From NCBI RefSeq assembly GCF_014205165.1, contig NZ_JACHMZ010000001.1, positions 3,308,501 to 3,372,500 on the forward strand: a stretch of 64,000 nt of DNA, read 5' to 3'. The position numbers and the translations under genes were made by a program. Positions 43,286-51,772 of this stretch are shown here, in pieces. The notes beneath the pieces were generated by a model, which was given only the letters and a program-made list of their open reading frames with translations, made no database searches and had not been told where the DNA came from. This DNA is from Micromonospora carbonacea. GTDB taxonomy: Bacteria > Actinomycetota > Actinomycetes > Mycobacteriales > Micromonosporaceae. Position 1 is the first letter of the stretch. Every line of letters starts with the position of its first letter.

Positions 43286-44541
43286 GGGCCGGTCCGCACG
43301 GTCGCCGGGGCCACGGGCGCAGCGGGCCCGGCGGCGGGGGCCGGCGCGGGGCGCGGGTGGCGGCGCTGGTGCGCCACGCCCACGGCGACGCCGGCCGCGA
43401 CCAGCACGACCGAGCCGACCGCGACGGCCGGGTAGCCGACCCGGTCGGCGGCGGCGAGCCCCACGGAGGCTGCGGCGAAGGAGCAGACCAGCCCGAACGA
43501 CGACAGCACCGTGAAGTCGGTGCCGCCGCTGCCCGGCCGGGAGTAGTCCATGTTGACGGTGTAGAGCACGACGTTCGCGGCCGTGTACGCGGCCATGAAG
43601 GCCGACAGCGCCAGCACCGTCGGCGCGAGCGGGGCGCGACCGGTCAGCAGCGGCAGCAGCGCCGCCGTGGACGCCGCCAGGGCCACCCCGGCGGCGACGA
43701 GCACCCCGGCGCGGCCGAGCCGGCCGACCAGGGCTCCGGCGGCCAGCCCCGCCACGACGGCCGGCACGCTGGTGACGACGCCGGTGACGACGCCGATCCG
43801 CTCCAGCGACCAGCCCGCGTCGACCAGGGCGGGCGACACGAGGGCGTACGCCGCGCCCGCTCCGGTGTAGACCAGCGGCACGACGCCGAAGGTCCACCAG
43901 CGGCACCCGGGCTGCCCGAACACCGACCACAGCGCCCGGTACGCCGGCCCGACGCCGGCGGGACGGGCGACGCGCGGGGGCTCCCGGAAGCGCCACACCA
44001 CCAGCAGCCCGACGGCGGTCAGCCCGGCCAGCAGCAGGATCGCCGGCACCCAGCCGTACCGGTCGTAGACGACCACGCAGGCGCCCCCGCCGAGCAGGTT
44101 GCCCACGTAGCTGGCGGACACCTGGACGCCGTTGCCGACGCCCCGGGCGCGCTCGGAGAGCACCCGGACGGCGACGGCGTCGACGGCGATGTCCTGGGTG
44201 GCCGACAGCAGCACGTACGCGGCGCAGATCGCCACGATCGGCCCGAGCTGCCCGGCGGGCCGGGGGTACGGCAGCAGGGCGAGCAGCGCGAGCACGAGGC
44301 CGCCCTGCAACGCCAGCAGCCAGGACCGGTAGTGGCCCAGGCGGCGGGAGCCGAACCGGTCGAGCAGCGGCGCCCAGAGGAACTTGATCGGCCAGATCAG
44401 GCCGACGAACTGCAACAGGGCGAGGGTGTCCAGCGAGGTGCCGCCGTCGCGCAGGATCGCGGTCAGGCCGACGGTGATGAACCCGATGCCGAGGTACTGG
44501 GTGACGTAGAGGGTGGTGAGGGTGCCCAGCGGTGACCTCAC
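43282..44541 (-). CDS. MFS transporter, AmpG-like (probable siderophore uptake or export)
   Basis: The 419-residue, 12-helix MFS protein is of the AmpG/SLC33-like branch. It has QYLGIGFITVGLTAILRDGG, PIKFLWAPLLDRFGSRRLGHYRSWL, SATQDIAVDAVAVRVLSERARGVGN and AANVVLYTVNMDYSRPGSGGTDFT. Relatives encoded with siderophore-interacting proteins are annotated as siderophore transporters. GTG overlaps at both ends place it in one operon with the SIP gene and the DHA2 exporter under the iron box. Confidence 0.82.
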   Translation of the reverse strand: MRSPLGTLTTLYVTQYLGIGFITVGLTAILRDGGTSLDTLALLQFVGLIWPIKFLWAPLLDRFGSRRLGHYRSWLLALQGGLVLALLALLPYPRPAGQLGPIVAICAAYVLLSATQDIAVDAVAVRVLSERARGVGNGVQVSASYVGNLLGGGACVVVYDRYGWVPAILLLAGLTAVGLLVVWRFREPPRVARPAGVGPAYRALWSVFGQPGCRWWTFGVVPLVYTGAGAAYALVSPALVDAGWSLERIGVVTGVVTSVPAVVAGLAAGALVGRLGRAGVLVAAGVALAASTAALLPLLTGRAPLAPTVLALSAFMAAYTAANVVLYTVNMDYSRPGSGGTDFTVLSSFGLVCSFAAASVGLAAADRVGYPAVAVGSVVLVAAGVAVGVAHQRRHPRPAPAPAAGPAAPVAPATVRTGP

Positions 44542-45248
44542 CGGGCGCTCCAGTAGCCCAGCGCGGTGAGCTGGTGCCGGCCGACGCCGAGGGTGCGGCG
44601 CAGGTGCCGGGTGATGTCCCGGGTGCTGGCGGCCTCGCAGGCCACCCAGTAGTGCGCGTCGTCGACGCCGGGCAGCGCCGAGCGGACGGTGTCGACGAGG
44701 TGCCGGCCCTCGTCGCGGCGCGGCACCCAGACGACCTCGTGGTGCTCGCGGGCCCGGGGCGGCAGCGCCTTCTCGTCGTCGTGGGCGTACTCGACCCAGA
44801 CCGTCGCCGGCACGTCGGGGGCGGCGTCGAGCAGGCTGTTCACGGCCGGCAGCGACGCGGCGTCGCCGACCAGGTAGAGGTGGCGCGGGGCGGGGTCGGG
44901 CAGGCGGAACCCGCTGCCCTGCACGGTGGCCTCGATGGTGTCGCCGACGCGGGCGGCGCTCGCCCAGCGGGCCGCGACCCCGTCGTGCAGGGCGAACTCC
45001 AGGCTGAACCGCCCGGCCGCCGGGTCCGGGTCCACGAGGGTGTAGGCGCGCTGGTGGGGCCGGCCGTCGTTGTCGAACCACAGCCGGATCCACATGGTGG
45101 GGTGGACGCCGCACTCGGCGAGCAGGCCGCCGTCGTCGACGTGGAGCCGCTGGTAGCGCCCGCCCACCGACTCCGTCCCCCGCACCGTGAGCCGGAAGGT
45201 CCGGCCGCCCATCGCGCGCAGCACCAGGGCTTCCCAGTTCCGTTTCAC
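44538..45248 (-). CDS. Siderophore-interacting protein (ferric-siderophore reductase)
   Basis: The 236-residue SIP-family flavoprotein has FAD-binding TMWIRLWFDNDGRPHQRAYTLVDPDP and the NAD(P) region RHLYLVGDAASLPAVNSLLD. It ends YWVACEAASTRDITRHLRRTLG then LTALGYWSA. It is shorter than the SIP protein at 37435 and of a different sub-branch. It is the first gene of a three-gene operon next to two overlapping iron boxes. Confidence 0.9.
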   Translation of the reverse strand: MKRNWEALVLRAMGGRTFRLTVRGTESVGGRYQRLHVDDGGLLAECGVHPTMWIRLWFDNDGRPHQRAYTLVDPDPAAGRFSLEFALHDGVAARWASAARVGDTIEATVQGSGFRLPDPAPRHLYLVGDAASLPAVNSLLDAAPDVPATVWVEYAHDDEKALPPRAREHHEVVWVPRRDEGRHLVDTVRSALPGVDDAHYWVACEAASTRDITRHLRRTLGVGRHQLTALGYWSAR

Positions 45249-45259
45249 GCACCCCTCCA

Positions 45260-45294
45260 GTAAGGTCTGCCTAAGTTAGGGGAGGGTAACCTAA
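45260..45294. promoter_or_regulatory. Overlapping divergent iron boxes
   Basis: TTAGGGGAGGGTAACCTAA (45276-45294) is a close match to the DtxR/IdeR operator and directly abuts ATG 45295. GTAAGGTCTGCCTAAGTTA (45260-45278) is a second, weaker one towards the minus-strand operon. Together they would repress both operons when iron is plentiful. Confidence 0.7.
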
Positions 45295-47430
45295 ATGACG
45301 CTGTTACGGGAGTCGACGCCACCGCCGGCGTCGCTCGCGCCGCCCGTCGGGCCGCCGGTCCGCGCCGCCGGCATCCACCGCGACACCTGGGGCGTGCCGC
45401 ACCTGTGGGCCGACACCGTGGACGACCTCGCCCGGCTCCAGGGCCGGGCCACCGCGCTCGACCGGGCCTGGCAGATCGAGGTGGAGCGGTGGCGCTGCGA
45501 GGGGCGGCTCGCCGAGCACGTCGGCCCCGCCGAGGTGGGCTGGGACCGCTTCGCCCGCCGGGCCCGCCTCGACGACACCGCCCGGCGCTGCTACGCCCGG
45601 CTCGACCCGGCCACCCGGCGCTGGGTCGCCGCGTACGCGCAGGGGATCAACGACGGGCTCGCCGAGGGCGCCGCCGCGGCCCCGGAGTTCGCGGCGGCCG
45701 GCTGCGCCCCCGGCCGGTGGCGGCCGTGGTCGCCGCTCGGCGTCTTCCTGGTGCAGCACGTGCTCTTCTCGACGTTCCCCAACAAACTGTGGCGGGCCCA
45801 CGTCGCCGCCACGCTCGGGCCGGCGGCCACCGCCCTGTTCGACGTCGAGGCCCCCGGCGGCTCGGGCAGCAACGCCTGGGTGACGCCGGCCGACCCGGCC
45901 ACCGGCCGCGGCCCGGTCGTCGCCGGCGACCCGCACCGGATCCTCGAACTGCCCGGCGTCTACCAGCAGGTCCGCCTGGCCTGCCCCGAGTTCGACGTGC
46001 TCGGCTTCGCGTTCCCGGGGGTGCCGGGCCTGCCCCACTTCGGCCACGCCGGCGACGTGGCCTGGGCGGTCACCAACGCGATGGCCGACTACCAGGATGT
46101 CTACCGCGAGCGGCTGCGCCGCGACGGCGACGTGGTCCTGGTCCGCGAGGCCGACGGCTGGGCGCCGGCCCGCCGCCGGGTCGAACACGTCGTGGTACGC
46201 GACGGCGAGCCCGTCCCCGTCGAGGTGATCGAGACGGCCCGGGGGCCGGTGGTCGACCACGACCGGGACACCGGCGAGGCGCTGAGCCTGCGCGCGCCCA
46301 GCCGGGTCGAGCAGCGCTGCGGCTTCGACGCGCTGCTGCCACTGCTGCGGTCGCGGACCGTCGACGACGTCGCCACCGCGCTCAAGGACTGGGTCGAGCC
46401 GGTCAACAGCGTGCTCGTCGCCGACCGGTCGGGCGCGGTCACCCAGCTCGTCGCCGGCCTGGTGCCGGTGCGCGACGACCGGTGCCGCCGCGAGCCGGTG
46501 CCCGCCTGGGAGCCCCGCTACCGCTGGAGCGGCCGGTACGCGGCGCTGCCCCGCACGACGGTCACCGGGTCCACGGCCTGCGCCAACGACCGCCGGCCCG
46601 ACGTGGCGGCGCTGGGCCGCGACTTCGCCCCGCCGCACCGGGCCCGCCGCATCCGCGCCCTGCTCGCCGAGGGCGCCGCGCCGGCGGCCGTGCACATGGA
46701 CACCCGGCTCGACGTGGGCGTGCTGCGCGGCGTCCTCGGCCGGCTCGACCCCGACGCCCGCACCGGCCCGGCCCGCGACCTGTGGAAGCGGCTGGCCGCC
46801 TGGGACGGGCGGATGGCCGCCGACAGCGGCGACGCCGCCGCCTACGCCGCCTGGCGGGCGGCCCTCGCCCGGGGGCTGCACGAGCACCCGGCGCTGCGCC
46901 CGCTGCGCGCCCCGGGCGCGTACGACGAGCTGTTCCGGCCGTGGACGAACCCCCTCGGGCGGATCGGCCACGCCCTCGACGCCGTGGTGGCGGGGCTGCC
47001 CGGCCTCGGCGTCGACGTCGGGCCCGTGGCCGCCGCCGCCCTGGAGGAGGTCGCGCACGGCGACCCGCCCGGCACCTGGGGTCAGCGGCACGCCCTGCAC
47101 CCCGTCCACCTGCCGGTCTGCCCCGAGGTCGACGCGGCGGTGGCGGCGATGCGCGACCGCGTCGCGCTGGCCGGCGACAGCGACTGCGTGCTCGCCACCA
47201 GCAGCGTCCCCGGCCTGTCGGACGCCTGCTGGCGCGGCCCGGTCGCCCGCTACGTGTGGGATCTGACCGACCGGGCGGCGAGCCGGTGGGTGGTGCCCTT
47301 CGGCGCGTCGGGTCGCCCCGACGACCCGCACTTCGCCGACCAGTTGCCGCTGTGGGCCACCGGCGACCTCGTCCCGGTGGAGACCGACTGGCGGCTGCTG
47401 ACCCGTGAATCCGAGAAGAGGGACACGTGA
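45295..47430 (+). CDS. Penicillin-acylase-family Ntn hydrolase
   Basis: The 711-residue enzyme is in the penicillin G acylase/AHL acylase family. GIHRDTWGVPHLWADT is the start of the alpha chain. The autoprocessing site is before Ser192 in GGSGSNAWV, followed by GDPHRILELPG and HFGHAGDVAWAVTNAMADYQDVY. Later come NSVLVADRSG and the C-terminal ADQLPLW region. No signal peptide is evident, so it is probably cytoplasmic. In this iron-regulated setting it likely adds or removes an acyl cap on a siderophore. The ATG abuts the iron box and has no ribosome-binding site, so the mRNA may be leaderless. Confidence 0.85.
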   Translation: MTLLRESTPPPASLAPPVGPPVRAAGIHRDTWGVPHLWADTVDDLARLQGRATALDRAWQIEVERWRCEGRLAEHVGPAEVGWDRFARRARLDDTARRCYARLDPATRRWVAAYAQGINDGLAEGAAAAPEFAAAGCAPGRWRPWSPLGVFLVQHVLFSTFPNKLWRAHVAATLGPAATALFDVEAPGGSGSNAWVTPADPATGRGPVVAGDPHRILELPGVYQQVRLACPEFDVLGFAFPGVPGLPHFGHAGDVAWAVTNAMADYQDVYRERLRRDGDVVLVREADGWAPARRRVEHVVVRDGEPVPVEVIETARGPVVDHDRDTGEALSLRAPSRVEQRCGFDALLPLLRSRTVDDVATALKDWVEPVNSVLVADRSGAVTQLVAGLVPVRDDRCRREPVPAWEPRYRWSGRYAALPRTTVTGSTACANDRRPDVAALGRDFAPPHRARRIRALLAEGAAPAAVHMDTRLDVGVLRGVLGRLDPDARTGPARDLWKRLAAWDGRMAADSGDAAAYAAWRAALARGLHEHPALRPLRAPGAYDELFRPWTNPLGRIGHALDAVVAGLPGLGVDVGPVAAAALEEVAHGDPPGTWGQRHALHPVHLPVCPEVDAAVAAMRDRVALAGDSDCVLATSSVPGLSDACWRGPVARYVWDLTDRAASRWVVPFGASGRPDDPHFADQLPLWATGDLVPVETDWRLLTRESEKRDT

Positions 47431-47993
47431 CGTACCAGGAGACCCTGCCCGGCCTCGGCGAGCTGTCCCTCGTCGAGGTCGACCCGCAGGCCCACGCCGA
47501 GCTGCTGCACGGCTGGGTCACCCAGCCCCGGGCCGTGTACTGGGGCATGGGCGGCTACACCGTCGAGGAGGTCCGCGAGGTCTACGCCTTCGTCGACGGG
47601 CTGGCGACGCACCACGCGTACCTGATCCTGCTCGACGGCGCGCCGGTCGGCCTGTTCCAGACCTACCGGCCGGAGGCCGACCCGGTCGGCGAGCGGTACG
47701 CGGTGCTGCCCGGCGACATCGGCATGCACCTGCTGCTGTCCCCCGGCCGACGCCCGCCGCGCGACTTCACCGGCGCGGTGGGGCCGGCGCTGGTGCGGTT
47801 CCTGTTCCGGGACCCGACCCGGCAGCGGGTCGTGGTCGAGCCGGACGTGCGCAACGAGCTGGCGCTGCGCCGGCTGGCGCGCTCCGGGTTCACCCTCGAC
47901 GACGAGATCGACATGCCGGACAAGCGGGCGCGGCTGGCGTTCCTGACCCGGGACCGCTTCGAGACCCTCTTCCCCGCCCCGCTGCCCGGCTGA
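47427..47993 (+). CDS. GNAT acetyltransferase, siderophore-type (AlcB/IucB-like)
   Basis: The 188-residue paralogue of the protein at 38474 has LHGWVTQPRAVYWGMGGY, THHAYLILLDGAPVGLFQTYRPEADPVGE, GDIGMHLLLSPG and RVVVEPDVRNELALRRLARSGF. The GTG start overlaps the acylase stop (GTGA), so it is co-translated. It is predicted to acylate hydroxamate precursors. An acylase plus an acyltransferase in one iron-controlled operon suggests side-chain remodelling of a siderophore. Confidence 0.85.
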   Translation: MTYQETLPGLGELSLVEVDPQAHAELLHGWVTQPRAVYWGMGGYTVEEVREVYAFVDGLATHHAYLILLDGAPVGLFQTYRPEADPVGERYAVLPGDIGMHLLLSPGRRPPRDFTGAVGPALVRFLFRDPTRQRVVVEPDVRNELALRRLARSGFTLDDEIDMPDKRARLAFLTRDRFETLFPAPLPG

Positions 47994-48072
47994 CCGACGC
48001 CGGGGGCCGCCGGGGCGGCCGGGGCCGGGCGCGACGATGTCGTGTTCGACTCAGCTGCCTACTAGGGGGGCG

Positions 48073-49317
48073 TCACCTCGCCGGGCGGTGCGACCGGGCG
48101 GCCCCGGGACGGCCGGCGGCCGCCTCGCCCAGCGGGTCGCCGGCGAGCCAGGTGCGCAGCGCCCACCACCAGCGCACCGTCTGCGGCACCGGCCACCGGC
48201 CGCCCGGCTCGGCGAGGGTCGGCGGCATCCCGGTCAGCTCCTGCAACCGGCGCAGCCGGTAGCGCACGGTGTTCGGGTGCAGGTGCAGGGCCTCGGCCGT
48301 GCGGTCCAGCCGCTGGCCGTGGTCGAGGTAGGTCAGCGCGGTCGAGGCGAGCTGCCGGTGGAACTCGTCGGCCGCGTCGAGGGCCGCCAGCAGCTCCCCG
48401 CTGACCAGGTCGGCCAGGGCCGGCTGGGCGGCCAGCGCGGTCTCCCCGGCGAGGTCGACCACCCGGTGCAGGCCACGCAGCCCGGCCCGGGACGCGGCGC
48501 GCAGGGCGGCCACGCAGAGCCGGTGCAGGGCCGGGGCCTGCGCCAGGGGCCGCGCCGGGGCGGCCACCACGAGCCCGGCCGCGTCGGCGAGGTCGGCGGG
48601 CGGCAGTCGTACGCACAGGCCGGCGAGCCGGTCGTCGACGGCGCCGAAGAGCGCGCCGCCGCCGCAGAGCTGCCGCTCCACCGCCGCGATCCGGGCCGGG
48701 TCGGTCAGCTCGGTGACGACGCAGTGGTAGCGGCCGTCGGGGCGCAGCCCGAAGGCGGCCAGGTCGTCGGGGCGCGGCCCGAGGGCGTCCCCGGGGCGCG
48801 CGTCGCCCGCCTCGTCGAGCAGCAGCCGCCGCAGCAGCCGGTTGCGGGCGTCGCGGCGGGAGCGGGCCAGCTCCAGCTCCGCCGTGTGGTGGCCGTCGAC
48901 CAGGGCGCGTTCCAGCGCGCTGGCGTACCGGCCGAGCTCCAGCAGGGCGTCCAGCAGCGCGGTGTCGGGTATCCCGGCGGCCCGTCCCCGGTCCAGTGCG
49001 ATCTCGACCACGCGCTGCCGGCCGGCCTGCACCCCGCGCAGCAGGCCGGCGACCGAGACGCCCTGCGCCGCCCGGTCGGCGCCGAGGCGGCGGGCCTCGG
49101 CGAAGTCCCGCTCGCTGGGCTCCGTCAGCCGCTCGAACGACGCCAGCCCGGCGGCCAGCAGCGCCGCCACGTGCCGGCGGTTCTCGGCCGTCGGCAGCCG
49201 GGCCACCTCGGGCGAGTGCACCCGGGCCGCCTCGACCATCTCGTCCACCACCCGCCGGTCGGTCGCCAGGTCGCGCAGCAGCGCGCCGAGGGCCCCGGCC
49301 CGCTCCGGCATCGTCAT
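48073..49317 (-). CDS. PucR/CdaR-family transcriptional regulator
   Basis: The 414-residue protein has an N-terminal RsbRD-like helical domain (~20-150), a GGDEF-like degenerate middle and the C-terminal PucR helix-turn-helix. That helix-turn-helix reads LASTALTYLDHGQRLDRTAEALHLHPNTVRYRLRRLQELTG. Members control degradation or secondary metabolism in response to metabolites. It is divergent from the secreted beta-propeller gene, a plausible target. Confidence 0.88.
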   Translation of the reverse strand: MTMPERAGALGALLRDLATDRRVVDEMVEAARVHSPEVARLPTAENRRHVAALLAAGLASFERLTEPSERDFAEARRLGADRAAQGVSVAGLLRGVQAGRQRVVEIALDRGRAAGIPDTALLDALLELGRYASALERALVDGHHTAELELARSRRDARNRLLRRLLLDEAGDARPGDALGPRPDDLAAFGLRPDGRYHCVVTELTDPARIAAVERQLCGGGALFGAVDDRLAGLCVRLPPADLADAAGLVVAAPARPLAQAPALHRLCVAALRAASRAGLRGLHRVVDLAGETALAAQPALADLVSGELLAALDAADEFHRQLASTALTYLDHGQRLDRTAEALHLHPNTVRYRLRRLQELTGMPPTLAEPGGRWPVPQTVRWWWALRTWLAGDPLGEAAAGRPGAARSHRPAR

Positions 49318-49496
49318 CGGCCCGCTTCCCTCCGCCCGGGCCACTGTGGCCCGTCCACAACGACCTGGCCGGGTTTTGGCCCCCGTGCCCTACCGGGAGT
49401 CCGGCTTCGGTTGGTTTCCTTCTGTTACCGCAAAGTAACACCGCACCAGCGCACGCGGAACGCCACCATCGGTCGCCCCACCGGCAGGAGCAGCCC

Positions 49497-50789
49497 ATGC
49501 CCGCAGCAGCACCGTCGTCCCCGCCCGTCCGCCGTCCCCGCGCCCGGCGGTACGGGGCCGTCGCCGCCGCCCTCGCCGTCGTGGCCGTCGCCGCGCCGGC
49601 CCCGGCCGTCGCCGCCCCCGCCGCCCCGGTGGGCGCCGCCGCCCTGGAGGAGGTGATGTTCGTCGGCAACAACTGGGAGGGCACCGTCGACGTCATCCGC
49701 TCCCGGGGCGACTACGCCCGCCTCGGCCGGGTCAACGTCGTGCCCGACAAGCAGCAGCGGCTCTGGGAGATCTACCTCAACCCGATCAAGCTCGCCTTCT
49801 ACCTGGGCATCCAGCAGGGCCCCGGCGAGGGGCACGACCAGCTCGTCGACGACATGTACACCACGCCGGACGGCACCGCGCTGGTGGCGTCCCGGCCCAG
49901 CTTCGCCGACGTCGTCTCGATCGACCTGCGCACGGGCGCGGTGCGCTGGCGGTTCCCCGTCTCCGGGTTCCGCTCCGACCACATGGCCGTCTCCCCGGAC
50001 GGCACCCGCGTCGCGGTGTCGGCGTCCACCTCGGACACCGTGCACGTGCTCGACATCGACACCGGCAAGCAGCTCGGCTCGTTCGGCACCGGCGACACCC
50101 CGCACGAGAACATCTTCACCGGCGGCGGCCGGTACATCTGGAACATGTCCATCGGGGACGTCAACAGCTCCTTCGACGCCCCGTCGCAGGACTGGACCAA
50201 GGGTGACCGGAAGATCACCATCGCCGACGCGGGCACCTTCGCGAAGGTGAAGGAGATCGACATGCGGCCCCGCCTCGACGCGTACGGCCGCAGCGACCTC
50301 TCCGACGCCGTCCGGCCGGCGGTCTTCACCCCGGACGAGAGCAGGCTCTACTTCCAGGTGTCGTTCTTCAACGGCTTCGTCGAGTACGACGTGGCCGGCG
50401 ACCGGGTCACCCGGGTCGCCACGCTGCCGAAGAACCCGAACACCACCGAGGACCGCACGAAGTGGGTCAACGACTCGCGGCACCACGGCATGTCGATCAG
50501 CCCGGACGGGGCGAAGCTCTGCGTCGCCGGGACGATGGACGACTACACCACGATCGTCGACCGTTCCACCCTCACGCCGGGTCCGCTGGTCACCGCCAGC
50601 AAGCCGTACTGGGCGACGGTGAGCGGCGACGGCCGCGACTGCGTCATCTCGGAGTCGGGCGCCGACCAGGTCACCGCGATCAGCTTCGCCACGGGCCAGA
50701 AGGTGGTCAGCGTGCCGGTCGGCGACCACCCGCAGCGGGTGCGGATCGGGCACCTCCCCGCCGGCTGGACCCCGCCGGCTGCCCGGTAG
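49497..50789 (+). CDS. Secreted YncE-like beta-propeller protein
   Basis: The 430-residue protein has an Ala-rich signal peptide (RYGAVAAALAVVAVAAPAPAVAAPA). About seven YVTN/YncE-type blades follow, with repeats such as MYTTPDGTALVASRP, MAVSPDGTRVAVSASTSDTVHVLDIDTG, MSISPDGAKLCVAGTMDDYTTIV and CVISESGADQVTAISFATGQKV. The ligand or enzymatic role is unknown. GGAG lies before ATG 49497 and a strong terminator follows. It is divergent from the PucR regulator. Confidence 0.85.
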   Translation: MPAAAPSSPPVRRPRARRYGAVAAALAVVAVAAPAPAVAAPAAPVGAAALEEVMFVGNNWEGTVDVIRSRGDYARLGRVNVVPDKQQRLWEIYLNPIKLAFYLGIQQGPGEGHDQLVDDMYTTPDGTALVASRPSFADVVSIDLRTGAVRWRFPVSGFRSDHMAVSPDGTRVAVSASTSDTVHVLDIDTGKQLGSFGTGDTPHENIFTGGGRYIWNMSIGDVNSSFDAPSQDWTKGDRKITIADAGTFAKVKEIDMRPRLDAYGRSDLSDAVRPAVFTPDESRLYFQVSFFNGFVEYDVAGDRVTRVATLPKNPNTTEDRTKWVNDSRHHGMSISPDGAKLCVAGTMDDYTTIVDRSTLTPGPLVTASKPYWATVSGDGRDCVISESGADQVTAISFATGQKVVSVPVGDHPQRVRIGHLPAGWTPPAAR

Positions 50790-50799
50790 TCCCCCGCGC

Positions 50800-50837
50800 G
50801 GGCGCGGCCCGGCCGGATCACCGGCCGGGCCGCGCCC
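50800..50837. terminator. Bidirectional terminator hairpin
   Basis: A perfect 17-bp stem GGGCGCGGCCCGGCCGG (50800-50816) pairs with 50821-50837 around an ATCA loop. It separates the convergent beta-propeller and trypsin genes. Confidence 0.8.
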
Positions 50838-50851
50838 GTCTGTCGGGGTGG

Positions 50852-51733
<882 letters not shown>

Positions 51734-51772
51734 TCATCCTCACCTGGTCATACGACGGTGCTATCGCCGCGC

